DNA of 64,000 bases from Streptomyces sp. CC0208 (GTDB lineage: Bacteria > Actinomycetota > Actinomycetes > Streptomycetales > Streptomycetaceae): the NCBI RefSeq assembly GCF_003443735.1, contig NZ_CP031969.1, forward strand, positions 2,914,001 through 2,978,000, written 5' to 3'. How positions within the stretch are numbered: the first letter of the stretch is position 1; every line of letters begins with the position of its first letter. The translations under genes were made by a program, and so were the position numbers. Shown piece after piece: positions 8,254 through 16,579 of the stretch. The notes under the pieces are model-generated. The model did no database searches, was not told where the DNA came from, and worked only from the letters and a program-made list of their open reading frames with translations.

Positions 8254-10668
8254 TCACGCAGCGACCGGAACCTCCGGCGCGGCCCCGTTCGCCGCCGGGG
8301 ACAGCGCCAGCTCCAGGACCTGGCGGACGTCGGTGACGGCGTGGACGTCGAGCTTGTCCAGCACCTCCGCCGGGACGTCGTCCAGGTCGGCCTCGTTGCG
8401 CTTCGGGATGATGACGGTGCTCACCCCGGCGCGGTGCGCGGCGAGCAGCTTCTGCTTCACCCCGCCGATCGGCAGCACCCGCCCGGTCAGCGAGACCTCG
8501 CCCGTCATCGCCACGTCCGTGCGGACCAGGCGGCCGGAGAGCAGCGAGGCCAGCGCCGTCGTCATGGTGACGCCCGCGCTCGGACCGTCCTTCGGCACCG
8601 CGCCCGCCGGGAAGTGGATGTGCACGCCCCGGTCCTTCAGGTCCCCCACCGGCAGTTCGAGCTCCGCGCCGTGCGAGCGGAGGAAGGACAGGGCGATCTG
8701 CGCGCTCTCCTTCATCACGTCACCCAGCTGGCCGGTCAGCGTCAGACCCGCCGCGCCCGTCTCCGGGTCGGCCAGCGACGCCTCGACGAACAGGACGTCC
8801 CCGCCCGCTCCGGTGACCGCGAGCCCGGTGGCGACGCCCGGGACCGCCGTACGGCGCTCCGCGGGGTCCTGCGCCGACTCGGGCACGTGGTGCGGTCGGC
8901 CGATCAGGCCGCGCAGTTCCTCGTCGGTGACCGTGAACGGCAGTTCGCGCTCGCCGAGTTCGTGCTGGGCCGCCACCTTGCGCAGCAGCCTCGCGATCGA
9001 CCGCTCCAGGGTGCGGACGCCCGCCTCGCGGGTGTACTCGCCGGCGAGCTTGCGCAGCGCGCTCTCGTCGATGACGACCTCGTCCTTTTCCAGTCCCGCC
9101 CGCTCCAGCTGGCGCGGGAGCAGGTGGTCACGGGCGATGACGATCTTCTCGTCCTCGGTGTACCCGTCGAGCCGGACCAGCTCCATCCGGTCGAGCAGCG
9201 CCTCCGGGATCGCCTCCAGCACGTTGGCCGTGGCGAGGAAGACGACGTCCGACAGGTCGAGCTCGACCTCCAGGTAGTGGTCGCGGAAGGTGTGGTTCTG
9301 CGCCGGGTCCAGGACCTCCAGGAGGGCGGCCGCGGGGTCGCCGCGGAAGTCGGAGCCCACCTTGTCGATCTCGTCGAGCAGGACGACCGGGTTCATCGAA
9401 CCGGCCTCCTTGATCGCCCGCACGATCCGGCCGGGCAGCGCGCCGACGTACGTCCGCCGGTGACCGCGGATCTCCGCCTCGTCCCGCACACCGCCGAGGG
9501 CGACGCGGACGAACTTGCGGCCCATGGCGTGCGCGACGGACTCGCCGAGCGAGGTCTTGCCGACACCGGGAGGCCCGACGAGCGCGAGCACGGCACCGCC
9601 GCGCCGCCCGCCGACCACGCCCAGGCCCCGGTCGTTACGGCGCTTGCGCACCGCCAGGTACTCGGTGATCCGCTCCTTCACGTCCTCCAGGCCCGCGTGC
9701 TCGGCGTCGAGGATCGCCTTGGCGCCCTGGATGTCGTACGCGTCCTCGGTCCGTTCGTTCCACGGCAGTTCGAGGACGGTGTCCAGCCAGGTGCGGATCC
9801 AGGAGCCCTCCGGGGACTGGTCGGAGGACCGCTCCAGCTTGTCGACCTCCTTGAGGGCGGCTTCCCGCACCTTCTCGGGCAGGTCGGCGGCCTCCACGCG
9901 GGCGCGGTAGTCGTCGGACTCCTCGCCCTCCTGCTCGCCGTTGAGATCGCGCAGTTCCTTGCGTACGGCTTCCAGCTGACGGCGGAGCAGGAACTCCCGC
10001 TGCTGCTTGTCGACGCCCTCCTGGACGTCCTTCGCGATGGTCTCGGCCACGTCCTGCTCGGCGAGGTGGTCGCGAAGCTGCTGGGTGGCGAGCTTGAGGC
10101 GGGCGATCGGGTCGGCCGTCTCCAGCAGTTCGACCTTCTGCTCGGTGGTCAGGAAGGGCGAGTAACCGGAGTTGTCGGCGAGGGTGGAGATGTCGTCGAT
10201 GGCCTGCACCCGGTCCACGACCTGCCAGGCGCCGCGCTTGCGCAGCCAGGCGGTGGCGAGTGCCTTGTACTCCTTGACCAGTTCGGTCGCGTGCCCGGGC
10301 AGCGGGTCGGGGACGGTCTGCTCGACCGTGGTCCCCTCGACCCACAGGGCGGCGCCCGGGCCGGTGGTCCCCGCACCGATCTTCACCCTGCTCCGGCCGC
10401 GGATGAGCGCGCCGGGGTCGCCGTCGGCCAGCCGGCCGACCTGCTCGACGGTGCCGAGCACACCGGTGCTCGCGTAGGTGCCGTCGATGCGGGGCACCAG
10501 GAGGACCTTCGGCTTTCCGGGTTCCGAGCGGGCGGCGGCCTGGGCGGCCTCCACCGCGGCGCGGACGTCGGTGTCGTTCAGGTCCAGCGGGACCACCATT
10601 CCGGGCAGCACGACCTCGTCGTCGAGCGGCAGCACAGGCAGAGTGAGCGGTGTGGACGTCGAAGCCAT
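8254..10668 (-). CDS. lon: ATP-dependent Lon protease
   Basis: The 804-residue protein from ATG 10668 (GGGGAG just upstream) has the usual Lon layout: N-terminal substrate-binding domain (1-200), coiled-coil linker, AAA+ module with Walker [10 protein letters not shown] (about 365-373) and Walker [12 protein letters not shown], then the C-terminal peptidase with the Ser-Lys dyad in GPSAGVTM (Ser about 697) and [14 protein letters not shown] (Lys about 738). It degrades misfolded and regulatory proteins in the cytoplasm. An upstream ATG in the same frame (10689) is less likely because the family starts at the PLTLPVLPL strand. The upstream region carries HspR- and ClgR-type sites, described separately. 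Confidence 0.97.
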   Translation of the reverse strand: MASTSTPLTLPVLPLDDEVVLPGMVVPLDLNDTDVRAAVEAAQAAARSEPGKPKVLLVPRIDGTYASTGVLGTVEQVGRLADGDPGALIRGRSRVKIGAGTTGPGAALWVEGTTVEQTVPDPLPGHATELVKEYKALATAWLRKRGAWQVVDRVQAIDDISTLADNSGYSPFLTTEQKVELLETADPIARLKLATQQLRDHLAEQDVAETIAKDVQEGVDKQQREFLLRRQLEAVRKELRDLNGEQEGEESDDYRARVEAADLPEKVREAALKEVDKLERSSDQSPEGSWIRTWLDTVLELPWNERTEDAYDIQGAKAILDAEHAGLEDVKERITEYLAVRKRRNDRGLGVVGGRRGGAVLALVGPPGVGKTSLGESVAHAMGRKFVRVALGGVRDEAEIRGHRRTYVGALPGRIVRAIKEAGSMNPVVLLDEIDKVGSDFRGDPAAALLEVLDPAQNHTFRDHYLEVELDLSDVVFLATANVLEAIPEALLDRMELVRLDGYTEDEKIVIARDHLLPRQLERAGLEKDEVVIDESALRKLAGEYTREAGVRTLERSIARLLRKVAAQHELGERELPFTVTDEELRGLIGRPHHVPESAQDPAERRTAVPGVATGLAVTGAGGDVLFVEASLADPETGAAGLTLTGQLGDVMKESAQIALSFLRSHGAELELPVGDLKDRGVHIHFPAGAVPKDGPSAGVTMTTALASLLSGRLVRTDVAMTGEVSLTGRVLPIGGVKQKLLAAHRAGVSTVIIPKRNEADLDDVPAEVLDKLDVHAVTDVRQVLELALSPAANGAAPEVPVAA

Positions 10669-10689
10669 GATCTCCCCTTCGGCAGTCAA

Positions 10690-10710
10690 GTTGAGCTATG
10701 CCGACTCAAT
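10690..10710. promoter_or_regulatory. HAIR-like HspR operator upstream of lon
   Basis: On the minus strand the site reads ATTGAGT-N7-GCTCAAC, 11 of 14 matches to the HAIR consensus CTTGAGT-N7-ACTCAAG bound by the heat-shock repressor HspR. It lies 22 bp upstream of the lon start codon. lon is a known member of the HspR regulon in Streptomyces, so repression lifted by heat shock is expected. Confidence 0.75.
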
Positions 10711-10747
10711 GCACATGCGCCGTCGAATGTTCCCCAGCCGCTTGCCT

Positions 10748-10764
10748 GTTCGCTGTCGGCGATC
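10748..10764. promoter_or_regulatory. ClgR-type activator site upstream of lon
   Basis: GTTCGC-TGTCG-GCGATC matches the ClgR recognition pattern GTTCGC-N5-GCG, with one mismatch from full dyad symmetry. ClgR activates clp and lon genes in Streptomyces. The site is 80-96 bp upstream of the lon ATG, a normal activator distance. Confidence 0.65.
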
Positions 10765-10848
10765 ACGACTGCCGGAATCGACGGTTCCGGACCTACCGTC
10801 ATCTTGTAATAGACACATGTAGTCATCGGTCATTACAGGGGGTTTGTC

Positions 10849-11508
10849 GTGGACGGAGTCGTACAGGCGTGGGTGACCGGCTGGGTGGTGTCCCGCGGGG
10901 CTGCCCCGCCGGAGCCTGAGCCGTGGGGGTTCACCGTCGACGTGGGGCAGCTCGCGCAGGTCTCGCGGCATGTCTTCGAGGCGCTGGGCGACGGCGTGGA
11001 CGAGGAGCTCGTGCGCAAGGTCGCGGACGGGGTGACGGGCGCCGGGGTGTGGCTCAAGGTGTTCCAGCACCCGGAGGTGGTCGGAGGCTGGCTCGGCGAG
11101 GGCTGGTGGGTGGATCCCGAGCCGGGGTATCTGATGACGGTTCCGCTGTCCGCAGCGGAGGGCGGACGTACGCGCGTCCCCGAGGGCTACCGGAAGCGCG
11201 TCTGGTCCGTCGGCGGTGTCACGCGCATGCTCGTCGCCGCGCCCGACGGCTCCCTCGCGGCGCGCGGCCAGACCGCCCCGACCGGCGCGACCGCCGTCTT
11301 CGACCAGATCGAGACCGCGCCCTCGCACCGGCGCCTGGGCCTGGGCAGCGTCGTCATGCGCACCCTCCAGGCCGCGGCGGCGGCCGCCGGGGCGCACACC
11401 GGCGTCCTCGCCGGAACCCCGGCGGGACGGGCGCTGTACGAGTCTCTGGGCTGGCATGTGGAGGCTCCGCTCACCAGTGCGAAGTTCGTGGGACCGGACG
11501 CTGGGTGA
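10849..11508 (+). CDS. GNAT-family acetyltransferase
   Basis: The 219-residue protein from GTG 10849 (AGGGGG seven bases upstream) carries a GNAT fold in its second half: FDQIETAPSHRRLGLGSVVM is the acetyl-CoA binding motif A (R/Q-x-x-G-x-G/A type) and GRALYESLGWHVEAPL the usual C-terminal strand/helix. The N-terminal 100 residues are unusual and family-specific. Substrate unknown. It is divergent from lon and shares its upstream region. Confidence 0.8.
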   Translation: MDGVVQAWVTGWVVSRGAAPPEPEPWGFTVDVGQLAQVSRHVFEALGDGVDEELVRKVADGVTGAGVWLKVFQHPEVVGGWLGEGWWVDPEPGYLMTVPLSAAEGGRTRVPEGYRKRVWSVGGVTRMLVAAPDGSLAARGQTAPTGATAVFDQIETAPSHRRLGLGSVVMRTLQAAAAAAGAHTGVLAGTPAGRALYESLGWHVEAPLTSAKFVGPDAG

Positions 11509-11822
11509 CCGTCCGTCACCGCCCGCGGAAAACCCGGGGCGGCCGCGGAGGGCCTCTGTCATGCTGCGCCGGTGATCACCCCGATCCCTCCGGTGTTCCC
11601 GCCGGCCGCATGGCGGACAACACCCAGCCGGTCCTCGCTCTTCCCGGCGGCCTGGAGCGGTGGAACCCGCTGCCGACACCGACCGAGGACGAGGCACGCG
11701 CGTATCAGGCGGATGCGTCGACCTCGACCGGGGGCACGCCGGGATCGCGAGGCCTCTGCCGGGTAGCGGAGAAAGCCGGCTGCGACCCACACGACCTACA
11801 CGACTGGGGGAACGAAACGACC
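11509..11822. other. Intergenic region between two acetyltransferase genes
   Basis: About 310 bp. The frame of the downstream gene remains open through this stretch, and an ATG at 11610 would start a plausible-looking peptide (MADNTQPVLALPGG...), but the segment becomes low in third-position G+C towards its end. It has no obvious Shine-Dalgarno, so it is treated as noncoding. Confidence 0.4.
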
Positions 11823-12623
11823 ATGCCCACCACCCACATACAGCCCCTCCTCTCCGCCTACGACGACCAGATGCGCGGCGCTCCCCCGACCCCGCCCGCC
11901 GGGGTGACGTACGAGCAGGACGGACCGCTGCTGCGGATCGTCGGCCAGTTCCGCGGGTTGGTGAGCGGGCCGCGTGACCTCGGCGTGGCGGGTGACGCGC
12001 TCGACGAACTCATCGCGCGGCAACGGGAGTTCTTCGCGGCGCGCGGTGAGGCCGTCGAGTGGAAGACCCGCTCCCACGACACCCCGGCCGACCTCACCGA
12101 ACGACTGACCGCGGCCGGTTTCGTGCCCGAGGAGCGGGAGACGGTACTGGTCGGCCGGGCCGCCGAGATGGCCGTAGGAGAGCCCGTGCCGCCGGACGGC
12201 GTCACCGTGCGCCGGGTCACGGCGGACGCCGACATGCGGCGGATCGCCGCGATGGAGTCGGCGGTCTGGGGCCAGGACTGGAGCTGGCTCGCCGACGACC
12301 TGATCGGCCGGGTCGCCACCGCGCCGGACGACATCGCGGTGTACGTCGCCGAGGCGGACGGCGAAGTGGTGTGCGCCGCCTGGCTGGTGTTCCGCCCGGG
12401 CACGGAGTTCGCGAGCCTGTGGGGCGGTTCCACCCTGGCCGAGTGGCGGGGCAGGGGCATCTACCGCGCCCTGGTCGCCGTACGCGCCGCGCTCGCCGTC
12501 TCCCGCGGGGTCACCTGGCTGCACGTGGACGCGTCGGACGACAGCGCGCCCATCCTGCGCCGGCTCGGCCTGCACGCGGTGACCACGACCACGCCGTACG
12601 TCTGGACACCACCGGCCCGCTGA
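11823..12623 (+). CDS. GNAT-family acetyltransferase
   Basis: A 266-residue protein from ATG 11823, with GGGGG about 10 bp upstream. The C-terminal half is a GNAT domain: VAEADGEVVCAAWLVF, then EFASLWGGSTLAEWRGRGIYRALV (motif A, with R-G-R-G-I-Y) and LHVDASDDSAPILRRLG, ending in TTTPYVW. The N-terminal half (residues 1-120) resembles the substrate-capping half of double-GNAT proteins. Substrate unknown. Confidence 0.85.
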   Translation: MPTTHIQPLLSAYDDQMRGAPPTPPAGVTYEQDGPLLRIVGQFRGLVSGPRDLGVAGDALDELIARQREFFAARGEAVEWKTRSHDTPADLTERLTAAGFVPEERETVLVGRAAEMAVGEPVPPDGVTVRRVTADADMRRIAAMESAVWGQDWSWLADDLIGRVATAPDDIAVYVAEADGEVVCAAWLVFRPGTEFASLWGGSTLAEWRGRGIYRALVAVRAALAVSRGVTWLHVDASDDSAPILRRLGLHAVTTTTPYVWTPPAR

Positions 12624-12667
12624 CACGGGGTCACCGGGACGGCGGCGGCCTCGGGCCTGACCGGCGG

Positions 12668-13501
12668 CTAACCGGCGGCGACGGGCTGCCGGTCCGGGTA
12701 CCGGCGCCGTACCAGCGGCCAGGTCGCGATCCCGATCGTCAGGGCGATCGGATGACCCCAGTCGGTCAGCGGGTCGGTGAACGCGATCAGATCGGTCACC
12801 AGCACCCAGCCGAAGAGAGCGAGCAACGGCCAGCGCAGCCACGGCCCGAGCAGCCCCGCCAGCGCGCCGAGGCTCGCGGCCACGCCGAAGCTGACGCCGT
12901 AGTCGAGGCGGTGCAGCGAACTGGCGGGCAGCTGCCCGACCAGGACCGCGAGGCCTACGGGGACCTCCGTCGCGAGGGTCGCCCCGATGTGCCCGAGCAG
13001 GAAGACACCGGCCGTGCGCACGCCACCGATCCGGCGCTCCAGCGCGGTGAGGACGACCAGCAGGGCGAGTGCGTACGGCGAGAGGACCCCGCCCGCGATC
13101 CACAACGCGCTGGCCACCAGCACCAGTACGGGCATGCGCACGAGGTGCGCGACATCGGTGCTGGAGCCCTGGTGCAGGGTGTGCGCGACGGCGGGGTCCA
13201 GCTGCGCGGCGACCAGGGAGACAACGACCAGGACGGCGCCGTAGACGAAGGTGAACGGCGTTCCGGTCGGGGTGGGGAGCAGCCGCAGGAGCCGGGGGAC
13301 GCGAGAGCGGGTGTCCAGAGCGGCCGTCGGCGGCGAAGTCACCGGTGTCCCGGTGGCGTCCGTCTCGCCCCGTTCCCGCTGCCGGGGCATCCCGTCGAGC
13401 AGTCCGGCCACATCCGGAAAGGACGCGTCCTGTGCTTCCGGGGCAGTTGCTTCGGGAGCGGGTGCGTCGGAGGCGGCTGGGGGCGGCACGGTCCGTTCCA
13501 A
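12668..13501 (-). CDS. Rhomboid-like integral membrane protein
   Basis: A 277-residue protein. The start is placed at TTG 13501 because AAGGAG lies nine bases upstream, whereas the GTG five codons in has no ribosome site. After about 80 disordered residues come five to six membrane helices. ERRIGGVRTAGVFLLGHIGATLATE resembles the amphipathic region of rhomboid proteases; DYGVSFGVAASLGALAGLL carries GxS in the position of the catalytic serine, and DWGHPIALTIG holds a histidine in the last helix. Intramembrane proteolysis is possible, but the catalytic pair was inferred by eye. Confidence 0.65.
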   Translation of the reverse strand: MERTVPPPAASDAPAPEATAPEAQDASFPDVAGLLDGMPRQRERGETDATGTPVTSPPTAALDTRSRVPRLLRLLPTPTGTPFTFVYGAVLVVVSLVAAQLDPAVAHTLHQGSSTDVAHLVRMPVLVLVASALWIAGGVLSPYALALLVVLTALERRIGGVRTAGVFLLGHIGATLATEVPVGLAVLVGQLPASSLHRLDYGVSFGVAASLGALAGLLGPWLRWPLLALFGWVLVTDLIAFTDPLTDWGHPIALTIGIATWPLVRRRYPDRQPVAAG

Positions 13502-13640
13502 GGTGAGCTGCTCCTTCCGTCCCACCCCACCCTTCGCGCCCCACCCGCCCGCTGTCTGTGACCTGCGCCACCCCTGCCCCGATTCACAGGGACTTCTCAA
13601 GGAACCCCGGCCCGGGTCCCGCACCTGCCAGGATGGGCCG

Positions 13641-14321
13641 ATGCCCACCTCGTACGACATTCCTGAAGTCCTGGACCGTCGCGAGGGCCCGTACGGAGAG
13701 GTGGTCCTGCGGCGCCACGGCGAGTTGCTCCAGATCATCGCCAACGGCTGCTTCCTGATGGACACCTCCGACGGACGCTCGGAGCGGATGCTCGTCGACA
13801 CGGCGCTCGCCGCGCTCGACGACCGGCCGGATCCGCACGTCCTCATCGGCGGCCTCGGCGTCGGCTTCTCGCTCGCACACGCGGCCGCGAACCCGCGCTG
13901 GGGCCAGATCACGGTCGTCGAGCGGGAACCGGCGATCATCGACTGGCACCGCGGCGCGGGCCCGCTCTCGGTCCTCTCGGCGCGGGCGCTCGCCGATCCC
14001 CGGACGAACATTGTGGAAACGGATCTAGTCGGATTCGTCAATGAGACATGCGCCACTTTTGACGCGCTGTGCCTCGACATCGACAACGGGCCCGACTGGA
14101 CGGTCACGGACGGCAACCACGGGCTCTACGCGCGTACCGGACTCACAAGTTGCGCAAGGGTGTTGAAGCCGGGCGGCGTACTGGCCGTGTGGTCGGCGAA
14201 ACCTTCTCCGGAATTTGAGCAATCACTGGCAAATGCCGGGTTCCAGCAGGTACGTACCGAGGAGATCCCGGTTGCCCGGGGAGTACCGGACGTCGTCCAT
14301 CTCGCCGTCCGACCTGGATAG
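13641..14321 (+). CDS. Spermidine-synthase-like SAM-fold protein
   Basis: A 226-residue protein with the polyamine-synthase/methyltransferase fold. VLIGGLGVGFSLAHA (about 72-86) is the nucleotide-binding glycine loop, VVEREPAIIDWHR (about 94-106) carries the acidic residue for the ribose, and DALCLDIDNGPDWT (about 140-153) is the position of the spermidine synthase DxDxxxP-like motif. Actinobacterial proteins of this type are often annotated as spermidine synthase without proof. Monocistronic, 90 bp before the two-component pair. Confidence 0.7.
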   Translation: MPTSYDIPEVLDRREGPYGEVVLRRHGELLQIIANGCFLMDTSDGRSERMLVDTALAALDDRPDPHVLIGGLGVGFSLAHAAANPRWGQITVVEREPAIIDWHRGAGPLSVLSARALADPRTNIVETDLVGFVNETCATFDALCLDIDNGPDWTVTDGNHGLYARTGLTSCARVLKPGGVLAVWSAKPSPEFEQSLANAGFQQVRTEEIPVARGVPDVVHLAVRPG

Positions 14322-14411
14322 CAAAGGGGTGATGACTCCCCGTACTCTGCTTCCCTACGCCGATCATTCAAGCGTCAATCGCAGTCATGCGCAGACAAGG
14401 AATCACCCCAC

Positions 14412-15182
14412 ATGGTTCCGGAAAGCACTCCCCAGGGGCGGGCGATGGAGCAGACACACACCTCCCACAACGGTTCGACGGCCACCCAGGGCGCTCAGCG
14501 CCGGGTCCTGGTCGTCGAGGACGACCCGACGATCGTCGACGCCATCGCGACCCGCCTGCGCGCCGAGGGATTCCTCGTGCAAACGGCGGTCGACGGCCCG
14601 TCGGCGGTCGACACGGCCGAGGCCTGGCAGCCGGACCTGCTGATCCTCGACATCATGCTGCCCGGCTTCGACGGCCTGGAGGTCTGCCGCCGTGTGCAGG
14701 CCGCCCGTCCGGTGCCGGTGCTGATGCTGACGGCCCGTGACGACGAGACCGACATGCTGGTCGGCCTCGGCGTCGGCGCCGACGACTACATGACCAAGCC
14801 GTTCTCGATGCGGGAGCTGGCCGCGCGCGTGCACGTGCTGCTGCGGCGCGTCGAGCGGGCCGCACTGGCCGCCGCCACGCCCAGAAGCGGCATTCTGCGG
14901 CTCGGCGAGCTGGAGATCGACCACGCGCAGCGCCGGGTGCGGGTGCGTTCGGAGGACGTGCATCTGACGCCCACCGAGTTCGACCTCCTGGTGTGCCTGG
15001 CGAACACCCCGCGCGCGGTGCTCTCCCGTGAGCAGCTGCTGGCCGAGGTGTGGGACTGGGCGGACGCGTCCGGCACCCGCACCGTCGACAGCCACATCAA
15101 GGCGCTGCGCCGGAAGATCGGCGCCGAGCGGATCCGCACGGTGCACGGCGTCGGCTACGCCCTGGAGACGCCGACGCCATGA
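14412..15182 (+). CDS. OmpR/PhoB-family response regulator
   Basis: A 256-residue regulator. The receiver domain has the acidic pair D37-D38, phosphoacceptor D80 in LLILDIMLPGFDG, T107 and K129 (TKPFSMREL). The C-terminal winged helix (LRLGELEIDHAQRRVR to VHGVGYALE) is OmpR-type. ATG 14412 has AAGGA 10 bases upstream; ATG 14445 (MEQTHTS) is an alternative. The stop overlaps the start of the sensor kinase (ATGA), so the two are translated together. Confidence 0.93.
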   Translation: MVPESTPQGRAMEQTHTSHNGSTATQGAQRRVLVVEDDPTIVDAIATRLRAEGFLVQTAVDGPSAVDTAEAWQPDLLILDIMLPGFDGLEVCRRVQAARPVPVLMLTARDDETDMLVGLGVGADDYMTKPFSMRELAARVHVLLRRVERAALAAATPRSGILRLGELEIDHAQRRVRVRSEDVHLTPTEFDLLVCLANTPRAVLSREQLLAEVWDWADASGTRTVDSHIKALRRKIGAERIRTVHGVGYALETPTP

Positions 15183-16285
15183 GCGAGGGTCCGGCCGGCC
15201 GGAGAAGTCCCAGGGAGCCCTGGGGTGGCGTGAGCCCGTTCTCGATCAAGACCAAGCTGGGCGCCCTGGTCGTCATCGCGGTCCTCATCACCACCGGGCT
15301 GATGATGATCGCGATGCGCACGGCGACGGAGCTGCGCTTCATCACGGTCTTCTCGATGATCGCCACACTGCTCATTACGCAGTTCGTGGCGCATTCGCTC
15401 ACCGCGCCCCTGGACGACATGAACGCGGTCGCCCGGTCCATCTCGCACGGCGACTACACCCGCCGGGTCCGCGAGAACCGCCGGGACGAGCTGGGCGACC
15501 TGGCCCAGACGATCAACCGCATGGCGGACGACCTGGAGGCCCAGGAACGCCAGCGCAAGGAACTTGTGGCAAATGTCTCCCACGAGCTGCGCACGCCCAT
15601 CGCGGGCCTGCGGGCGGTGCTGGAGAACATCGTCGACGGTGTCACCCAGGCGGACCCCGAGACCATGCGCACGGCCCTGAAGCAGACCGAGCGGCTCGGC
15701 CGGCTGGTGGAGACGCTGCTGGACCTGTCCCGCCTCGACAACGGCGTCGTACCGCTGAAGAAGCGCCGGTTCGAGGTGTGGCCGTACCTGTCGGGCGTAC
15801 TGAAGGAGGCCAACATGGTCGCCACGGCGCGCGCGGGCATCGCCTCCGGATCCGGCAGCCACACGCGCAACGACGTCCATCTGCACCTCGACGTGTCCCC
15901 GCCGGAGCTCACCGCGCACGCCGATCCGGAGCGCATCCACCAGGTCGTGGCCAACCTGATCGACAACGCGGTCAAGCACAGCCCGGCACACGGACGGGTG
16001 ACGGTCAAGGCGCGGCGCGGGGCCCTGCCCGAGTCGCTCGAGCTGGAGGTCCTCGACGAGGGTCCCGGCATTCCGCGCTCGGAGTGGCACCGCGTCTTCG
16101 AGCGGTTCAACCGCGGTCAGGTCATGCGGCCGCACGGTCCGGGCAGTGACGGCGGCACCGGGCTCGGGCTCGCGATCGCCCGCTGGGCGGTGGATCTGCA
16201 CGGCGGCCGGATCGGAGTGGCCGAATCCGAGCGGGGCTGCAGGATTCTTGTCACCCTTCCGGGACTTCCCTCTCTGCCAAGTTGA
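15179..16285 (+). CDS. Membrane sensor histidine kinase
   Basis: A 368-residue partner of the preceding regulator. Two membrane helices lie close together (about 26-44 and 55-72), with only some ten residues between them, so there is almost no extracellular sensor domain. HAMP follows (about 70-125), then the H-box VANVSHELRTPIAGL with H135, N-box NLIDNAVKHS, G1 DEGPGIP and G2 GTGLGLAIARW. The tiny outer loop suggests sensing in the membrane or by a partner protein. Stimulus unknown. Confidence 0.93.
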   Translation: MSEGPAGRRSPREPWGGVSPFSIKTKLGALVVIAVLITTGLMMIAMRTATELRFITVFSMIATLLITQFVAHSLTAPLDDMNAVARSISHGDYTRRVRENRRDELGDLAQTINRMADDLEAQERQRKELVANVSHELRTPIAGLRAVLENIVDGVTQADPETMRTALKQTERLGRLVETLLDLSRLDNGVVPLKKRRFEVWPYLSGVLKEANMVATARAGIASGSGSHTRNDVHLHLDVSPPELTAHADPERIHQVVANLIDNAVKHSPAHGRVTVKARRGALPESLELEVLDEGPGIPRSEWHRVFERFNRGQVMRPHGPGSDGGTGLGLAIARWAVDLHGGRIGVAESERGCRILVTLPGLPSLPS

Positions 16286-16579
16286 CGTAAAGTTCGAAGC
16301 GGAGCCACAAGATCCATCTCTGTTCCGCGCTGACGGACACGTGTGATCAGGCAGAGGGCCGCGCCGCAGTCGCGCAGAGCCCCACTCGGTGCTTCCCGCG
16401 GGCGGACGTACGTACCAGAACCACGCTTGTTTCCCGCCATTTCCACCCGCGAAACTCGCTGTTTGATGTGACTTACACGACGATGGACCGGCCCGGCCTG
16501 ACCTTCCCGGTCTTGGGGGCGTAGCCTTTATTCCCGCTGTCCATCACCTTGTGAGAAGCGGAAGAGGGCGGTTGCCGCC
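16286..16579. other. Upstream region of the 2-oxoglutarate dehydrogenase gene
   Basis: About 290 bp that must hold the promoter of the following large gene. No hairpin, operator or clear promoter hexamers were identified. Confidence 0.4.

Noticed and set aside
11610..11822. In-frame N-terminal extension of the acetyltransferase at 11823
   Set aside because: The added residues resemble nothing in the family and codon bias fades before the ATG at 11823, which has its own ribosome site.
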